In this document: positions 54,553 through 63,949 of the stretch, piece by piece | How the letters are laid out: every line of letters starts with the position of its first letter | Position numbering within the stretch: the first letter of the stretch is position 1 | Source: Bog-756 sp963812885 | Lineage (GTDB): Bacteria > Actinomycetota > Acidimicrobiia > Acidimicrobiales > RAAP-2 | Assembly (NCBI GenBank): GCA_963812885.1 | Contig: CAWEWZ010000007.1 | Span: forward strand, 124,001 to 188,000 | DNA: 64,000 nucleotides | Reading direction: 5' to 3' | Program-made: the position numbers and the translations under genes | Notes under the pieces: model-generated | Seen by the model: only the letters and a program-made list of their open reading frames with translations | Told to the model about the DNA's origin: nothing | Databases searched by the model: none

Positions 54553-55953
54553 TCAGAACGAGAACCGTTCTTCGTGGATGCTGCTGCTAGGCACGCCCAG
54601 TTTCGAGACCCCCGAAATCACGAGTTCGTTGAAGCCCTCCGGTCCACAGACGTAGACATCGCGCCGCGCTATATCTGGGACCAGCCGGGAGAGTGACGAT
54701 GCGCCCATCCGGGCTTCCGAGCGCTTCCCCAGTACTTCGTGGTACCGACGCTTGTGCTTCCGGGTCAGTTCGATGAGCTCCTGGCGGTGCACGATCTCTT
54801 CAGGCGTCGTGGCCCGCACCACAACGACCGCGTCGACGTTCTTTGGGAGATCCTCCAGAAGTGCCCGGAGAGGAGTGACACCCGCCCCTGCGCCGATGAG
54901 TACCACCCGGTCGCTGCGACGGGCGTGTCGGGTGAGCGCTCCATAGGGTCCCTCGATGAAGACCCTCGTCCCCGGCTTCAGGTGCGCAAGGGCTCGGCTG
55001 TGGTCACCGAGCCCTTTCACCGTGACCCTGATGAAGGGGGCCCGGGGAAGAGCGGAAAGGGAGTAGGGATGGGAATGCCAGCAGAGGTCCCGGGTCAGGA
55101 ACCGCCACTGGAAGAACTGGCCACCCGAGACGGCGAGCCAGGAGATCCGCCGACCCGAGCAGACCACGGAGACCACCCCCGGAGCCTCCTGGGTCACCGA
55201 GACGACTTTGAGCCGATATCGCAAACTCCGGGCGACAGGCAGGAAGACGCGGTACACGAGCACCATACCGGCGGTGGCGGCCCACACCGTGATCCACACC
55301 ACCCGTGTCAGCGGATGACCGATGAACGACACCCCGGTGACGATCTGGTGGGCGAAGGCAAGGGCCAGGGCCAGGTACAAATACAGATGGATAATCCACC
55401 AGGTCTCGTACTTGAGGCGGCGTCGGGCCATCCGGATCGAGGTCACGCCCCCCATGACAAGCAAGCCGAAGGCCACAGCGGCAGCCAGCATGTCCGGATA
55501 CGATGTCACGAACTGCCAGAATTGGTTCAAGAAGCCGGATTTGGCCAGTTGGGCGTAGCCGAGCGTGACCAGGACGACGTGGACGGCAATGAGCACGAGT
55601 GCCCAAGGCGCTATCTGACGGTGCCACTCGATCAGATGGCCCTGCCCCAAAGACCGCTCCAACCAGGGAAGTCGGGCCACGAGCACCAACATGAGCAACA
55701 TGAGATAGGCCCCGGTGAAGCCGGCCAGTCGGCCAACGGCGATCAGCGCACCTCCCGGGGCATGAAGCGATCCTCCGCTCTCCCCGGTGATCACCAGGGC
55801 CAGCGTGATCCCCATCCCCAGTCCGGCGAGGGCCAGGAAGAGGTCCCCGAAAAGTCGCCTGGGTACATGTCCAGGGCGGCGACCACGGGGAGAGGATGGA
55901 CCTCCCACCCATGTGAGACGGGAGTCGGTGTCTCGCTGTTTGGTGGTGGCCAC
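54553..55953 (-). CDS. Ferric-reductase-like transmembrane protein with FAD/NAD(P)H oxidoreductase domain
   Basis: The 466-residue protein has six membrane helices (~35-245) with haem-ligand type His pairs (LIEWHRQIAPWALVLIAVHVV and WWIIHLYLYLALALAFAHQI). A cytoplasmic FNR-like part follows: FAD site CWHSHPYSLSALPR, NAD(P) site VLIGAGAGVTPLRALLED and YVCGPEGFNELV near the end. It can pass electrons from NAD(P)H across the membrane. The next genes encode an FMN-binding acceptor and ApbE, so it is the likely electron source. ATG 55953 is first of a four-gene unit. Confidence 0.93.
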   Translation of the reverse strand: MATTKQRDTDSRLTWVGGPSSPRGRRPGHVPRRLFGDLFLALAGLGMGITLALVITGESGGSLHAPGGALIAVGRLAGFTGAYLMLLMLVLVARLPWLERSLGQGHLIEWHRQIAPWALVLIAVHVVLVTLGYAQLAKSGFLNQFWQFVTSYPDMLAAAVAFGLLVMGGVTSIRMARRRLKYETWWIIHLYLYLALALAFAHQIVTGVSFIGHPLTRVVWITVWAATAGMVLVYRVFLPVARSLRYRLKVVSVTQEAPGVVSVVCSGRRISWLAVSGGQFFQWRFLTRDLCWHSHPYSLSALPRAPFIRVTVKGLGDHSRALAHLKPGTRVFIEGPYGALTRHARRSDRVVLIGAGAGVTPLRALLEDLPKNVDAVVVVRATTPEEIVHRQELIELTRKHKRRYHEVLGKRSEARMGASSLSRLVPDIARRDVYVCGPEGFNELVISGVSKLGVPSSSIHEERFSF

Positions 55954-56197
55954 GCTGCCAGGTTAAAGAGTCAAGCTAACGGCAACATGAAGGAAAAGGT
56001 CAGAAAGGGTGAATGATCGTCGTTTGGCTGATATCGGGAGTCTTAGCCTGGGACCGGTGAGCCGGAATGAGCCCCTGACGGTTTTGCGCGTTCGGACTCT
56101 TCAGGCCAACACGAAAGGATGGAAGTGGAGGGTGCCGAGCGTGCCGATGGGCGTCCCGGTCTAGGCGGGCCTGTGGGAGCCCGGATGGGAGGCGCCG

Positions 56198-56345
56198 TGA
56201 CCCAACAGAGGGAAACGCCCGGCTGACCGGCTCCACGGCCGCCGTGGTCTTCGTGCTGCTCGAAGCCGAAGGTGTGACGATCCTGCAGGTGACGCGCCTG
56301 ATCACCCGCCAGTCGGAATGTGTTGTCGGGGAGTCGACAATGGTG
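56198..56345 (+). pseudogene. N-terminal fragment of a membrane protein
   Basis: After a frame change near 56225 the DNA reads RLTGSTAAVVFVLLEAEGVTILQVTRLIT, which resembles the first membrane helix of actinobacterial haem/iron-related membrane proteins, then becomes unrelated. It lies divergently upstream of the ferric reductase cluster. Weak evidence. Confidence 0.25.
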
Positions 56346-56601
56346 CTACCCGCGATCAGGGACCTGATGACGCCCCCGACCGGTTCAGGGGCACCCCGAT
56401 CGATCCTGCTGCCCAAGCCTTCTGGGCCGACCTCAGTTTTCGAGAATGGGTACTGCGGCACAGGCCAACGCGACGGCAATCAACGGAATCATGATTATCC
56501 AGGTCATCTCACTCCAAGCAATTGTGGGACAGTCTGCTTGCCTCCTCCACCAAGACTAGAAAGAGAACCTGAAGGATGAGTTAAAGAGCATGCAGAGCCA
56601 C

Positions 56602-57865
56602 TGGAGTTGACCCGCTTTCGTGGACACTTCATTCTGGGGAAGACCCCAGAGGAAGGAGCCCGCAGTGGGTCGTCCACACATCTATCCCGAGGAGTTCCGA
56701 CGGGAGGCCTGTGAGCTAGTCCGTCGAGGCGACCGATCGCAGCGTCAGATCGCCGCAGACCTGGGCATCCCCGATCAGACTCTGAACAACTGGATGAAGG
56801 CCGAGAACAAGGCCAAAGTCCGGGCTAAGGATCCGAACGCTCTGACCGAGACGGAACTGGCCGAGTTGAAACGCCTGCGGAAGGAGAACGCCGACCTCAA
56901 GACGGACCGGGAGATCCTCTTCAAGGCGGCAACTTTTTTCGCCAGGGAGACGGACCGCTAAGCCGCTATCGGTTCGTCTCCGCCCACCGGGACCAGTACC
57001 CGGTCACGGCACTGTGCCGGGCGACCAAGGTCTCACGCAGCGGTTACTACGCCTGGGCCAACAAGCCACCCTCCCCGAGATGTCTCGAGGATGCCTACCT
57101 GACCGACACCATCCGGGAGATCCACCAACGATCGAGGCGCACCTATGGGGCTCCGCGCATCCACGGTCAGCTCCGCCGGTTGGGAACCCGTGTCGGACGC
57201 AAGCGGGTGGCCCGGTTGATGGCCCAAGAAGACCTGGTCGGGGTCCACGCTCGTAAGAAGTGGCGCCGTGGCCGGCTGGACGCGGCTCCAGCCGCCGATC
57301 TCTTGAAGCGCGACTTCTCGGCCAGTCGGCCCAATGAGCGCTGGGTGGCCGACATCACCGAGTTCTCGACCGGCGAGGGCAAGCTCTTTCTGGCCGGGGT
57401 GCGAGATCTCTGTGGCCGGGGACTCGTCGGCTGGTCGATGGGCAACCGCCAGACCAGCGAACTGGTCATCGAGGCCGTCACCATGGCCGTGGCCCGACGT
57501 GAACCAGACACCGAACTCATCCACCACAGCGACAAGGGCTGTCAGTACACCTCGCTCGACTTCACCAACCATCTTCGAGAGCTCGGCCTGGTCCCGTCCT
57601 ATGGGTCGACCGGCGACTGTTACGACAACGCCGCCATGGAGACCTTCTGGGCGACCCTCAAGCGTGAGCTCAGCTGGATCCACGGACCGCTGATCTACAT
57701 GAGCCGGTCACGCCTCCGCAGCGCACTGTTCGACTACATCGAGATCTTCTACAACCGGGAGCGGGCCCAAGCCGGGCTCGGTCACCTCAGCCCCCTTGAC
57801 TACGAAGCCTCACTCGTGGTGGCCTGAATCCATAAACCCGTGTCCGTCGAAGCGGGTCAACTCCA
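56602..57865 (+). mobile_element. IS3-family insertion sequence, copy 2 (intact)
   Basis: Inverted repeats of 26 bp start TGGAGTTGACCCGCTTTCG at 56602 and end in the complement at 57865. A 3-bp target duplication CAC (56599-56601 and 57866-57868) flanks it. Length is 1264 bp with complete orfA and orfB. It is the clean sister of the copy at 33355-34654. Confidence 0.95.
56665..57827 (+). CDS. IS3 transposase OrfAB (OrfB reached by -1 frameshift)
   Basis: OrfA (56665-56961, GTG start with GGAAGGAG upstream) has the HTH EFRREACELVRRGDRSQRQIAADLG and a leucine-zipper-like KRLRKENADLKTDREIL. OrfB is open in the -1 frame from about 56931 and has the DDE rve domain: RWVADITEF (first Asp), HHSDKGCQYTSLDFTNHL (second), and NAAMETFWATLKREL (Glu). 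The switch most likely occurs at the T6 run in AACTTTTTTCGCC (56931-56943), as in other IS3 elements. Both parts are unbroken. Confidence 0.92.
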
Positions 57866-57966
57866 CACACCGGAAAGTCTTGAGGCTTCCATCACCATGT
57901 AAACCAACGGGGCGGGCGATAACCGCCTCTTACCCGGTTCGGGGGCACCCACAACTCGCGAAACAG

Positions 57967-58659
57967 TTAGCAGACTCGCGTGCGTTGTTCCGACCAGAGC
58001 GCATAACCCAGCCAAGCCAGAGCTAGCCCGACTGGAATCGCGATCTTCGGCTGAGATGCGTTGGGCAGAGCTGCTGCTACTGGGGCCAAAACGGTTCCAA
58101 TGGCAAGGAGTGCGCCCGCCCATCGCGGCAGGATCCCGGCGCGAAATGTCGCTACACCAAACAGCACGCCACCGATGATGTAGATCGGAGCGGTCAGAGT
58201 CCAGACCACTGGGAGGGCACCGAGATACACCTTGCTGGTGGGGCCAACAAGCATTCCCATCCAGGCCACGACGAACCCCGGATCGGTGGTCGCCAGACGC
58301 GGCAGGATGAATGCTTCAACGAAACTGAAGCCCATGATGAGCACGAACCAGAGGCTCAAGAACACATATCCGACTAACCCAACCCGGCCCACCTTTTTCG
58401 CCTGCCTGGCATAGAGCCCTGCCAAGCCGAGCAGGGCGAAAAAGCACATGGCACATGCAACATAGTGAACGACCGCCCAGCGTGTCGTGCTGACCGACGA
58501 AGCGGCGTTCGCTGGGTGGAACACGCCAACAAGGATGTAACAGATCCCTGCCACTAGCGCTGACAGCCCGGCCAGTCGGAGAAGTGTGGCTGGCATGATT
58601 GTCATCTTGGCGGGAAGTCTCTCGTCGGACTGTTGCGAAACTTCAACTGTTTGCGTCAT
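57967..58659 (-). CDS. Six-helix membrane protein of unknown function
   Basis: The 230-residue protein has about six to seven hydrophobic helices (LLRLAGLSALVAGICYILVGVF, VVHYVACAMCFFALLGLAGLY, LVGYVFLSLWFVLIMGFSFVEAF, and others) and ends in a short basic tail. AAGGAG lies 8 nt before ATG 58659. It is similar in plan to the DUF4386-type protein encoded just upstream and may be co-transcribed with it. Confidence 0.75.
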   Translation of the reverse strand: MTQTVEVSQQSDERLPAKMTIMPATLLRLAGLSALVAGICYILVGVFHPANAASSVSTTRWAVVHYVACAMCFFALLGLAGLYARQAKKVGRVGLVGYVFLSLWFVLIMGFSFVEAFILPRLATTDPGFVVAWMGMLVGPTSKVYLGALPVVWTLTAPIYIIGGVLFGVATFRAGILPRWAGALLAIGTVLAPVAAALPNASQPKIAIPVGLALAWLGYALWSEQRTRVC

Positions 58660-58705
58660 GCGGGCTCCTTTAGCTTGCGACAAGTGGCGGGATGGTCCTC
58701 GCCGG

Positions 58706-59527
58706 CTATACGACGGACGTGCGAATGTCAGTGCCGGGTCCTGGCGGTGCTTTCGGTTCGGCCTGGGCGGGAATGGCAGCAAGGATCGGTGAGGGCTTGA
58801 ATCCTTTGACGATTAGGTAGATGCCGAGCGACGCTTCCCATGCGATCTCCGGAATGGCCAGCAGAGATGCTGCCGGGGATCCGTTCTTGAAGGCGCCGAA
58901 GAGAATGGCGATGCCAGAAAGGAAGATCAAGGGACCGCCGATGAGCCCCAGCATGGCCATGCCCCGGGGCACCAGGCCAGACTTGTACATCAAGAAGCCG
59001 AGCAAGAGCCCGTTCCCAAACCCCGCGCAGAATCCGGGCCCGAGCAGAAACGTCCAATCGTGGATAGCAACCAGCGCCCGTTCGACGAGAACGAGTGAGG
59101 CGGCATTTGCCGCTCCCGCCCCTCCAACGTCTTGCCGAAGAGTGACGACAGACATCACACTGATGATGCCGACGACGATAATGGTTGATTCGAGGGTCCG
59201 ACTCGCGACATAGCCAAGGCTGATGCTCTGGCTTTGGCGTTTGACGATTGGATACAACACGACCGCCGTAGCAATGCCGGAAGCCGCCAGTAGTGCCTCA
59301 AGGGTCGCACCCATGGCAATGCCGATATGAGGGCCGGACCCGAAGATGTAATCGGTGTGCTTCAGCACTGGTTTGTAGAGGAAGACCTCTGGGATCGAAG
59401 TCACAAAGGTAACCACGAAGAACCACCCTGCGATCCGAGCCGTCCTCCGCTGCACCTCGGTCTGTGTCGCGGGCATGGGTGGCCCGCGATCAGGTTGTGA
59501 AGCGGGTGGGACATCGATGATGGCCAT
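58706..59527 (-). CDS. DUF4386-type membrane protein
   Basis: The 273-residue protein has about seven membrane helices. Its pattern RIAGWFFVVTFVTSIPEVFLYKPVL, then ASRTLESTIIVVGIISVMSV and LVPRGMAMLGLIGGPLIFLSGIAILFG, is that of DUF4386 proteins. No function is known for the family. ATG 59527 follows GGGGGAT. A second membrane-protein gene follows at 47 nt. Confidence 0.82.
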   Translation of the reverse strand: MAIIDVPPASQPDRGPPMPATQTEVQRRTARIAGWFFVVTFVTSIPEVFLYKPVLKHTDYIFGSGPHIGIAMGATLEALLAASGIATAVVLYPIVKRQSQSISLGYVASRTLESTIIVVGIISVMSVVTLRQDVGGAGAANAASLVLVERALVAIHDWTFLLGPGFCAGFGNGLLLGFLMYKSGLVPRGMAMLGLIGGPLIFLSGIAILFGAFKNGSPAASLLAIPEIAWEASLGIYLIVKGFKPSPILAAIPAQAEPKAPPGPGTDIRTSVV

Positions 59528-59806
59528 GGCATCCCCCTGGTATCAGCGCTACGGATCGGGCGCTACCAGGGTCCGGGGCGTCGCTCCCGAGTTACCTCGG
59601 GAGCTGTCGTTGTGCGCGGCACGCTATATCCATCGGGATGTTCCCGATAGCGTATCGGTCGCTTCGTCACACAATTGACACACGCGGGTGACGCCTATCC
59701 CGGATGTGCTGGTGCGAGTCAGTTAGCAACCGGCAAGCACCTGGCCTGAACCCCCGGTCTGTGGGGGCACGGCCAATGAAATGCCTGACCGGAATATGCT
59801 CCGCAT

Positions 59807-60296
59807 GTGTTCCAGTTGCAGCTCGTCGGCCCCGAACATGAGGCGGAGGTCCTCGCCTTTGAGATAGCCAATCGCTCGTACTTCACAAAGTCGATCAACG
59901 ACAGGGGCGATCCCTTCTTCCAGCAGTACTCGGAGCGGCATCGAGAACTGCTGGCCGAGCAGGAAGCCGGGACCGGCGCCTTCTATGTATCAGTGGATGA
60001 CCACGGTGCGGTCATAGGCCGTTTCAACCTCTACCGCGCCTCTGGCGGGAAGGCGGAGGTCGGTTATCGCGTCGCCGAGCGAGTCACAGGGCATGGTGTG
60101 GCGACGTCCGGAGTGAGGATGCTGTGCCGGAACGCACGCGAGGACTTTGAATTGTCGACTCTGACGGCGGCTACGAGCGACGAGAACGTCGCATCGCAAA
60201 CAGGTGCTTCTCAGGGCCGGATTCACCCATGTTGAGCCAGCTGAGGTCGCGGGCCGTCAGGGAATGCTGTTCGATATCGCCTTAACGACGCACTGA
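59807..60296 (+). CDS. GNAT-family N-acetyltransferase (RimJ-like), one +1 frame break
   Basis: GNAT enzymes move acetyl from acetyl-CoA to an amine, in the RimJ branch often a protein N terminus. The protein begins MFQLQLVGPEHEAEVLAFE and has GAVIGRFNLYRASGGKAEVGYRVAERVTGHGVAT, the acetyl-CoA binding region, and LTAATSDENVASQ. One extra base near 60200 breaks the frame; the next frame continues VLLRAGFTHVEPAEVAGRQG to TGA at 60294, the normal end of the fold. Corrected length is about 162 residues. Confidence 0.85.
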
Positions 60297-60515
60297 CGGC
60301 GGGACGTCTTGAGCGGCATCCCCGAGGTGCCGGGTTACGTTTGATACAGTCATCGACCCGGTGTTGGGGATGAGAGAGTTTGTCCATGGTCAGCGATGAC
60401 GACCCCTCCTCCAGGTCCAGGAGCGTTACCTCCGAGGGGCCACGCTGACCTTGCGACCTTGGTCATCGGACCGACCCGACTGGGACCACATGATGGTGAT
60501 ACTCTGCCTGTCACT

Positions 60516-60863
60516 ATGAAGGAAGTCAAGCTTCGTCGGAACGACTCCCTCCCGCTCCACGATCAGGTTGCCGCCGAGATTCGCCGTGACATCGCCAATG
60601 GCGATGTCGGCCCGGGTGAACGCCTACCGCCAGCAAAGGACATGGCAGCGGTCCTTGGCGTCCATCCGAACACGGTTTTCCGTGCGCTCCGGCTCCTGCG
60701 AGACGAAGGGATCCTGGAGTTTCGTCGGGGTCGAGGCGTGACGGTGGTCGGAACCCCCGAGAAAAGCGCCCTTCTCAGCAAGGTTCGGGAGTTGGTCGAC
60801 TTTGGCCGGCGGCAGGGTTACCAGCGCGAGGAGATCGTCGAAATGATCGAGGCACTTCCATAG
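60516..60863 (+). CDS. GntR-family regulator, YtrA type
   Basis: The 115-residue protein is almost only a winged helix: VKLRRNDSLPLHDQVAAEIRRDIANGDVGPGERLPPAKDMAAVLGVHPNTVFRALRLLRDEGILEFRRGRGVTVV, with a short helical dimerisation tail. YtrA-type proteins usually control a neighbouring ABC transporter; none is here, so it is an orphan. The frame is open upstream, but ATG 60516 matches the family start. Confidence 0.88.
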   Translation: MKEVKLRRNDSLPLHDQVAAEIRRDIANGDVGPGERLPPAKDMAAVLGVHPNTVFRALRLLRDEGILEFRRGRGVTVVGTPEKSALLSKVRELVDFGRRQGYQREEIVEMIEALP

Positions 60864-61020
60864 TTGGACCGGGTGACGCCCTGGCGTAGTACCCTGCCCG
60901 TCCGTCCAATGCAAACGGAGACCGCCGCCAACCACTAGGGGCGACTCGCCTCTTCACACCCAACGGCATTGCCCGCTCTGGCCCGACATGCCGAAGTCAA
61001 ACCTTGAGGCGTGGAAAAGC

Positions 61021-61079
61021 AGTTGTCCACGCCCGGATGTGCCGGTAGACGGGCACCCTGAGGTATCCCCCTGACCCGG
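61021..61079 (+). repeat. Dispersed intergenic repeats (two motifs side by side)
   Basis: 61021-61048 matches 52018-52049 (AGTTGTCCA, CGCCC, ATGTGCC, GGTAG) and 61051-61079 matches 34710-34738. Here the two motifs are adjacent, so they may be parts of one larger repeat. Confidence 0.55.
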
Positions 61080-61169
61080 AGTTGGGGGATAGTCCAGCGG
61101 ACGCCCACCGTGAGATGCATCGACGGCTAGCTTCGTACCTCAAATGACCAGAGAGGTGAAGAGGGACCT

Positions 61170-61844
61170 GTGCTGAAGGTTGTCATCGGAGAGATTCTTC
61201 CTCTCGCTCTGGTGGTGACGATCTCTCCACTGAACATAATTCCGGCGATTCTCCTCCTCTTCACTGCTAAGCCGTTGCCGAATGCCCTGAGCTTTCTGGC
61301 GGGCTTCCTGGGAGGGGTCGCCGTCGTCCTCGGGCTGTTTGTCTCCTTCGGGGGAGCGGTCAACCTATCGACGGATTCGGGCCATTCGAACTGGGCCGGG
61401 ATACTGAAGCTGGGCCTTGGCGTGTACCTACTATTCGCAGCAGTCAAGAAGTTTCGTGGCCGCCCCAAGGATGGCGAGGAGGGTTCGCTGCCGAGGTGGA
61501 TGGATGGAATCGCCGGATACTCTCCAACGAAGGCGCTCGGGGCCGGTGCAGCTCTTGGGGCTCTGAATCCCAAGAACCTCGTCGTCGGCTTGGCCAGTGC
61601 GGCCGCCATCTCGGAGGGAGGGCTGTCCACCACCCAAGAAGTGGTCGCCGGTGCCGTCTACCTCGTGGTCGCTGTCCTCGGAGTCGTGGCGCCCATAGTC
61701 GTGATGGTTTCCCTCGGAGACCGGGCGCAAGAGGTGCTTGAAAGTTGGAATGCCTGGCTCAGACAGAACAATGCCACCGTCATGTCGATTCTCTTCGTTG
61801 TGTTCGGCGCCGTGCTGATTGGGCAGGGCATCGCAGGCGTCTAG
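61170..61844 (+). CDS. GAP-family / LysE-like membrane exporter
   Basis: The 224-residue protein has six hydrophobic helices (LPLALVVTISPLNIIPAILLLF, ALSFLAGFLGGVAVVLGLFVSF, ILKLGLGVYLLFAAVKKF and others) and the family features ISPLNIIPAI and ALGALNPKNLVVGLASA, as in GAP (Sap) proteins of mycobacteria that export peptidoglycolipids and in LysE-type exporters. GTG 61170 has GAGGGA upstream. The cargo is unknown. Confidence 0.85.
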   Translation: MLKVVIGEILPLALVVTISPLNIIPAILLLFTAKPLPNALSFLAGFLGGVAVVLGLFVSFGGAVNLSTDSGHSNWAGILKLGLGVYLLFAAVKKFRGRPKDGEEGSLPRWMDGIAGYSPTKALGAGAALGALNPKNLVVGLASAAAISEGGLSTTQEVVAGAVYLVVAVLGVVAPIVVMVSLGDRAQEVLESWNAWLRQNNATVMSILFVVFGAVLIGQGIAGV

Positions 61845-61920
61845 GGCTAGCCCGAAAGCGCCCTTGTGGCGCACAATATCGGACCCCGAACATCGCCGAG
61901 CCTCTCGCCTTTCCGCCCTG

Positions 61921-61998
61921 CCTCCCCGTTCGGGCGGCGCTGCAGCCACGCCCGCGGCGCTTTTAGGGTCGCCCCGTCGCCTTTCTCCCTCTCTCCCC
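61921..61998 (+). repeat. 78-bp dispersed repeat, copy 2
   Basis: About 86% identical without gaps to 52094-52171. Both copies lie just downstream of a gene on the + strand. Confidence 0.6.
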
Positions 61999-62007
61999 GT
62001 GTGATAT

Positions 62008-62035
62008 CGCGCGACATAAGCAGCGATGTCACGCG
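62008..62035. promoter_or_regulatory. Inverted repeat, possible operator
   Basis: CGCGCGACAT (62008-62017) and ATGTCACGCG (62026-62035) match at 9 of 10 positions with an 8-nt spacer. It lies about 190 nt before the lipoprotein gene at 62228. Confidence 0.35.
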
Positions 62036-62227
62036 ACGTCGTAGAGGACTAGGCAGCTACTAGGAAACGCCCGGTTCCATACGTCATGGTGACACTCCGA
62101 GGCGACGTATTACTGTCCTCACACGAGCTCCATGACACATCAGGGTCTATCTCGAACATGGGTGCCAGGCCCAAAGAAACGTCGATGCACGAATTCGACT
62201 CCGAGAGTTGGATTATCGTTATCCACT

Positions 62228-62707
62228 GTGGGTCGATCTAGCCGAGTTATCCTTGCCTTACTCGGTGTGGCAGCAGGCTCCGTCATCACGTCCTGTGCAT
62301 CAACGAGACCACTGGTCCTTCCCCCCGGCACCCCGATCGCTCCGACCACCAGCATCGATGTCCAACCGCTTGGGCAAAAGGTGACGTACATCATCTCGAT
62401 CGGTAACGCCCATATCGAACAAGATGAGAACAACATGACGAAGACCAGCGAGGACTTCAACACCACAGCGTGGGGACTTCGCCAACTCAAGTACCCCGCC
62501 ACTGCTCAGAAGGCCGCCAATGCCTTGGTGGCAAGCATCGTGAACCTCGCGGCCGATACGAGCCCCATCACCCATCCCGATGGAGTTGTTCAGCACAGAC
62601 TCCAGGTGGACCAAGGTATCGAATTGACGAAGAGCGATGCCTTACGTCACGACCTCGGATTACCTCCTGCTGCCGTTCCCTCGGGCCAGAGAAGACACCT
62701 GAGCTAG
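62228..62707 (+). CDS. Putative lipoprotein of unknown function
   Basis: From GTG 62228 the 159-residue protein starts with a basic end, a hydrophobic stretch (VILALLGVAAGSV) and a lipobox ITSC, then a Pro/Thr-rich segment and an alpha/beta part (KVTYIISIGNAHIEQDENN). No known domain. The frame is open upstream to 62132, but only the 62228 start gives a signal peptide. Confidence 0.6.
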   Translation: MGRSSRVILALLGVAAGSVITSCASTRPLVLPPGTPIAPTTSIDVQPLGQKVTYIISIGNAHIEQDENNMTKTSEDFNTTAWGLRQLKYPATAQKAANALVASIVNLAADTSPITHPDGVVQHRLQVDQGIELTKSDALRHDLGLPPAAVPSGQRRHLS

Positions 62708-63065
62708 TCGTGGCGGTGCCGAAGGCGACGAATTCTGAGCCACGACACCCAGGGTGCCCCTACCACCCGAGACGGTGGTGCATGTGCGGCATCATCGTCG
62801 CTGTCAACCCAGGAGAGCAGCCGCTCTCTTCTGGACCGTTCCGACAATGCAGTGGCGGTTGCTGTCTCTGACCTCGCCAATCGGCCGGACACCGAGGCGA
62901 AGTCGATGGGTCCGAGACAATCACGACGCGATGTCGGCGTCCAGGACGGATTCGTCTTCGGAGCCAGCACATCGCCGCTGTATCTGCTATTGGAAACTGA
63001 TGTTTGCGAAAGAGACCGAGTGATCATGTCGTCGATGCAGGCCCGAGTTCACGGCCGGGAAACTG

Positions 63066-63506
63066 CTAGGGAGGGTCGATGGCCCTATTCAACGATTCTT
63101 TGTGTGCGAGCAGCGCACCAGACATTTGCGCCAATAACGCTCGCGACTCCTCGGTCTCCTGTTCGGCCTCTGCCGCCGCCACATGCTCACTGAGCCGATC
63201 AAGATGAGCATAAAGGAACTGCCGAACCTCCTCATCACCGGCACCATGGGGCCAAAGATTCGTCGGCTTTCTGCCAGCCACACTTGGCATGACCGAAAGC
63301 GGTGATACGCCGAGAGCCTCGTCCAGTTCGATGAGCTGCTGTGCCCAACTCCTTAAGTCTTCGAGGAGCTGGTCAAGCTCAGCGTGCAGGGCGTGCTTTT
63401 CGGGAATTGTCCGGCGAGCCTGCTTCACGCCGCCCACCTCGTCGATAACCTCACTGAGTACCTGGTTGAGAGCCGCGATCGGATCCTGCCTCGGAATGGA
63501 ACTCAT
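63066..63506 (-). CDS. Hypothetical helical protein
   Basis: The 146-residue protein (MSSIPRQDPIAALNQVLSEV...) is predicted almost all helical, with coiled-coil-like stretches (HAELDQLLEDLRSWAQQLIELDEAL and HLDRLSEHVAAAEAEQE). No family recognised. The composition is protein-like and there is no competing frame of equal quality. Confidence 0.5.
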   Translation of the reverse strand: MSSIPRQDPIAALNQVLSEVIDEVGGVKQARRTIPEKHALHAELDQLLEDLRSWAQQLIELDEALGVSPLSVMPSVAGRKPTNLWPHGAGDEEVRQFLYAHLDRLSEHVAAAEAEQETEESRALLAQMSGALLAHKESLNRAIDPP

Positions 63507-63733
63507 GTGCGCATCAATTTATCACCAAGATCGAACGGGACGGCGGCCGACGTGGTGCTGACATCGGACATACTCATGCACGGTGCTGCACCGTCAAGTC
63601 ACCGGACGCGGTCCCCCGAGCCCGCGGTAGTTGCCGGTGGGCCACGGGGGGCACTTGCGCCATCGCTCTGCGCGCCAAGGATGCGACGAGCTCCTCGGCG
63701 AGTTCGGTAGCGCGGCCGTTGTAGGCTCTCCTC

Positions 63734-63949
63734 ATGGACGACGGTTCCCAGGAGACGGAGATGACTGTCGTTTTGAGATGGCAGCCCAACCGGCGAAGCG
63801 AGGATCCTCGCTTGATAGTGGAACTTGAGGACGGAGAGGGTCGGAAGTGGGATCCCGTGGCGAACGCCGCGCCAATGACCGGATTTATGCCCGTCGGATG
63901 GCCGAGGGGCGGCACCCTGGCCTTCAGACGGACCGTCGACAAGCGCTGA
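63734..63949 (+). CDS. Small hypothetical protein
   Basis: A 71-residue frame (MDDGSQETEMTVVLRWQPN...) with alternating polar and hydrophobic residues. No domain is recognised, and a longer opposite-strand frame overlaps. Low support. Confidence 0.3.
   Translation: MDDGSQETEMTVVLRWQPNRRSEDPRLIVELEDGEGRKWDPVANAAPMTGFMPVGWPRGGTLAFRRTVDKR

Noticed and set aside
62782..62871. MCGIIVAVNPGEQ at 62782 looks like the N terminus of a class II glutamine amidotransferase (GlmS type).
   Set aside because: The similarity stops after about 10 residues, no later amidotransferase motif is found in any frame, and the ATG has no ribosome binding site. Chance similarity is likely.
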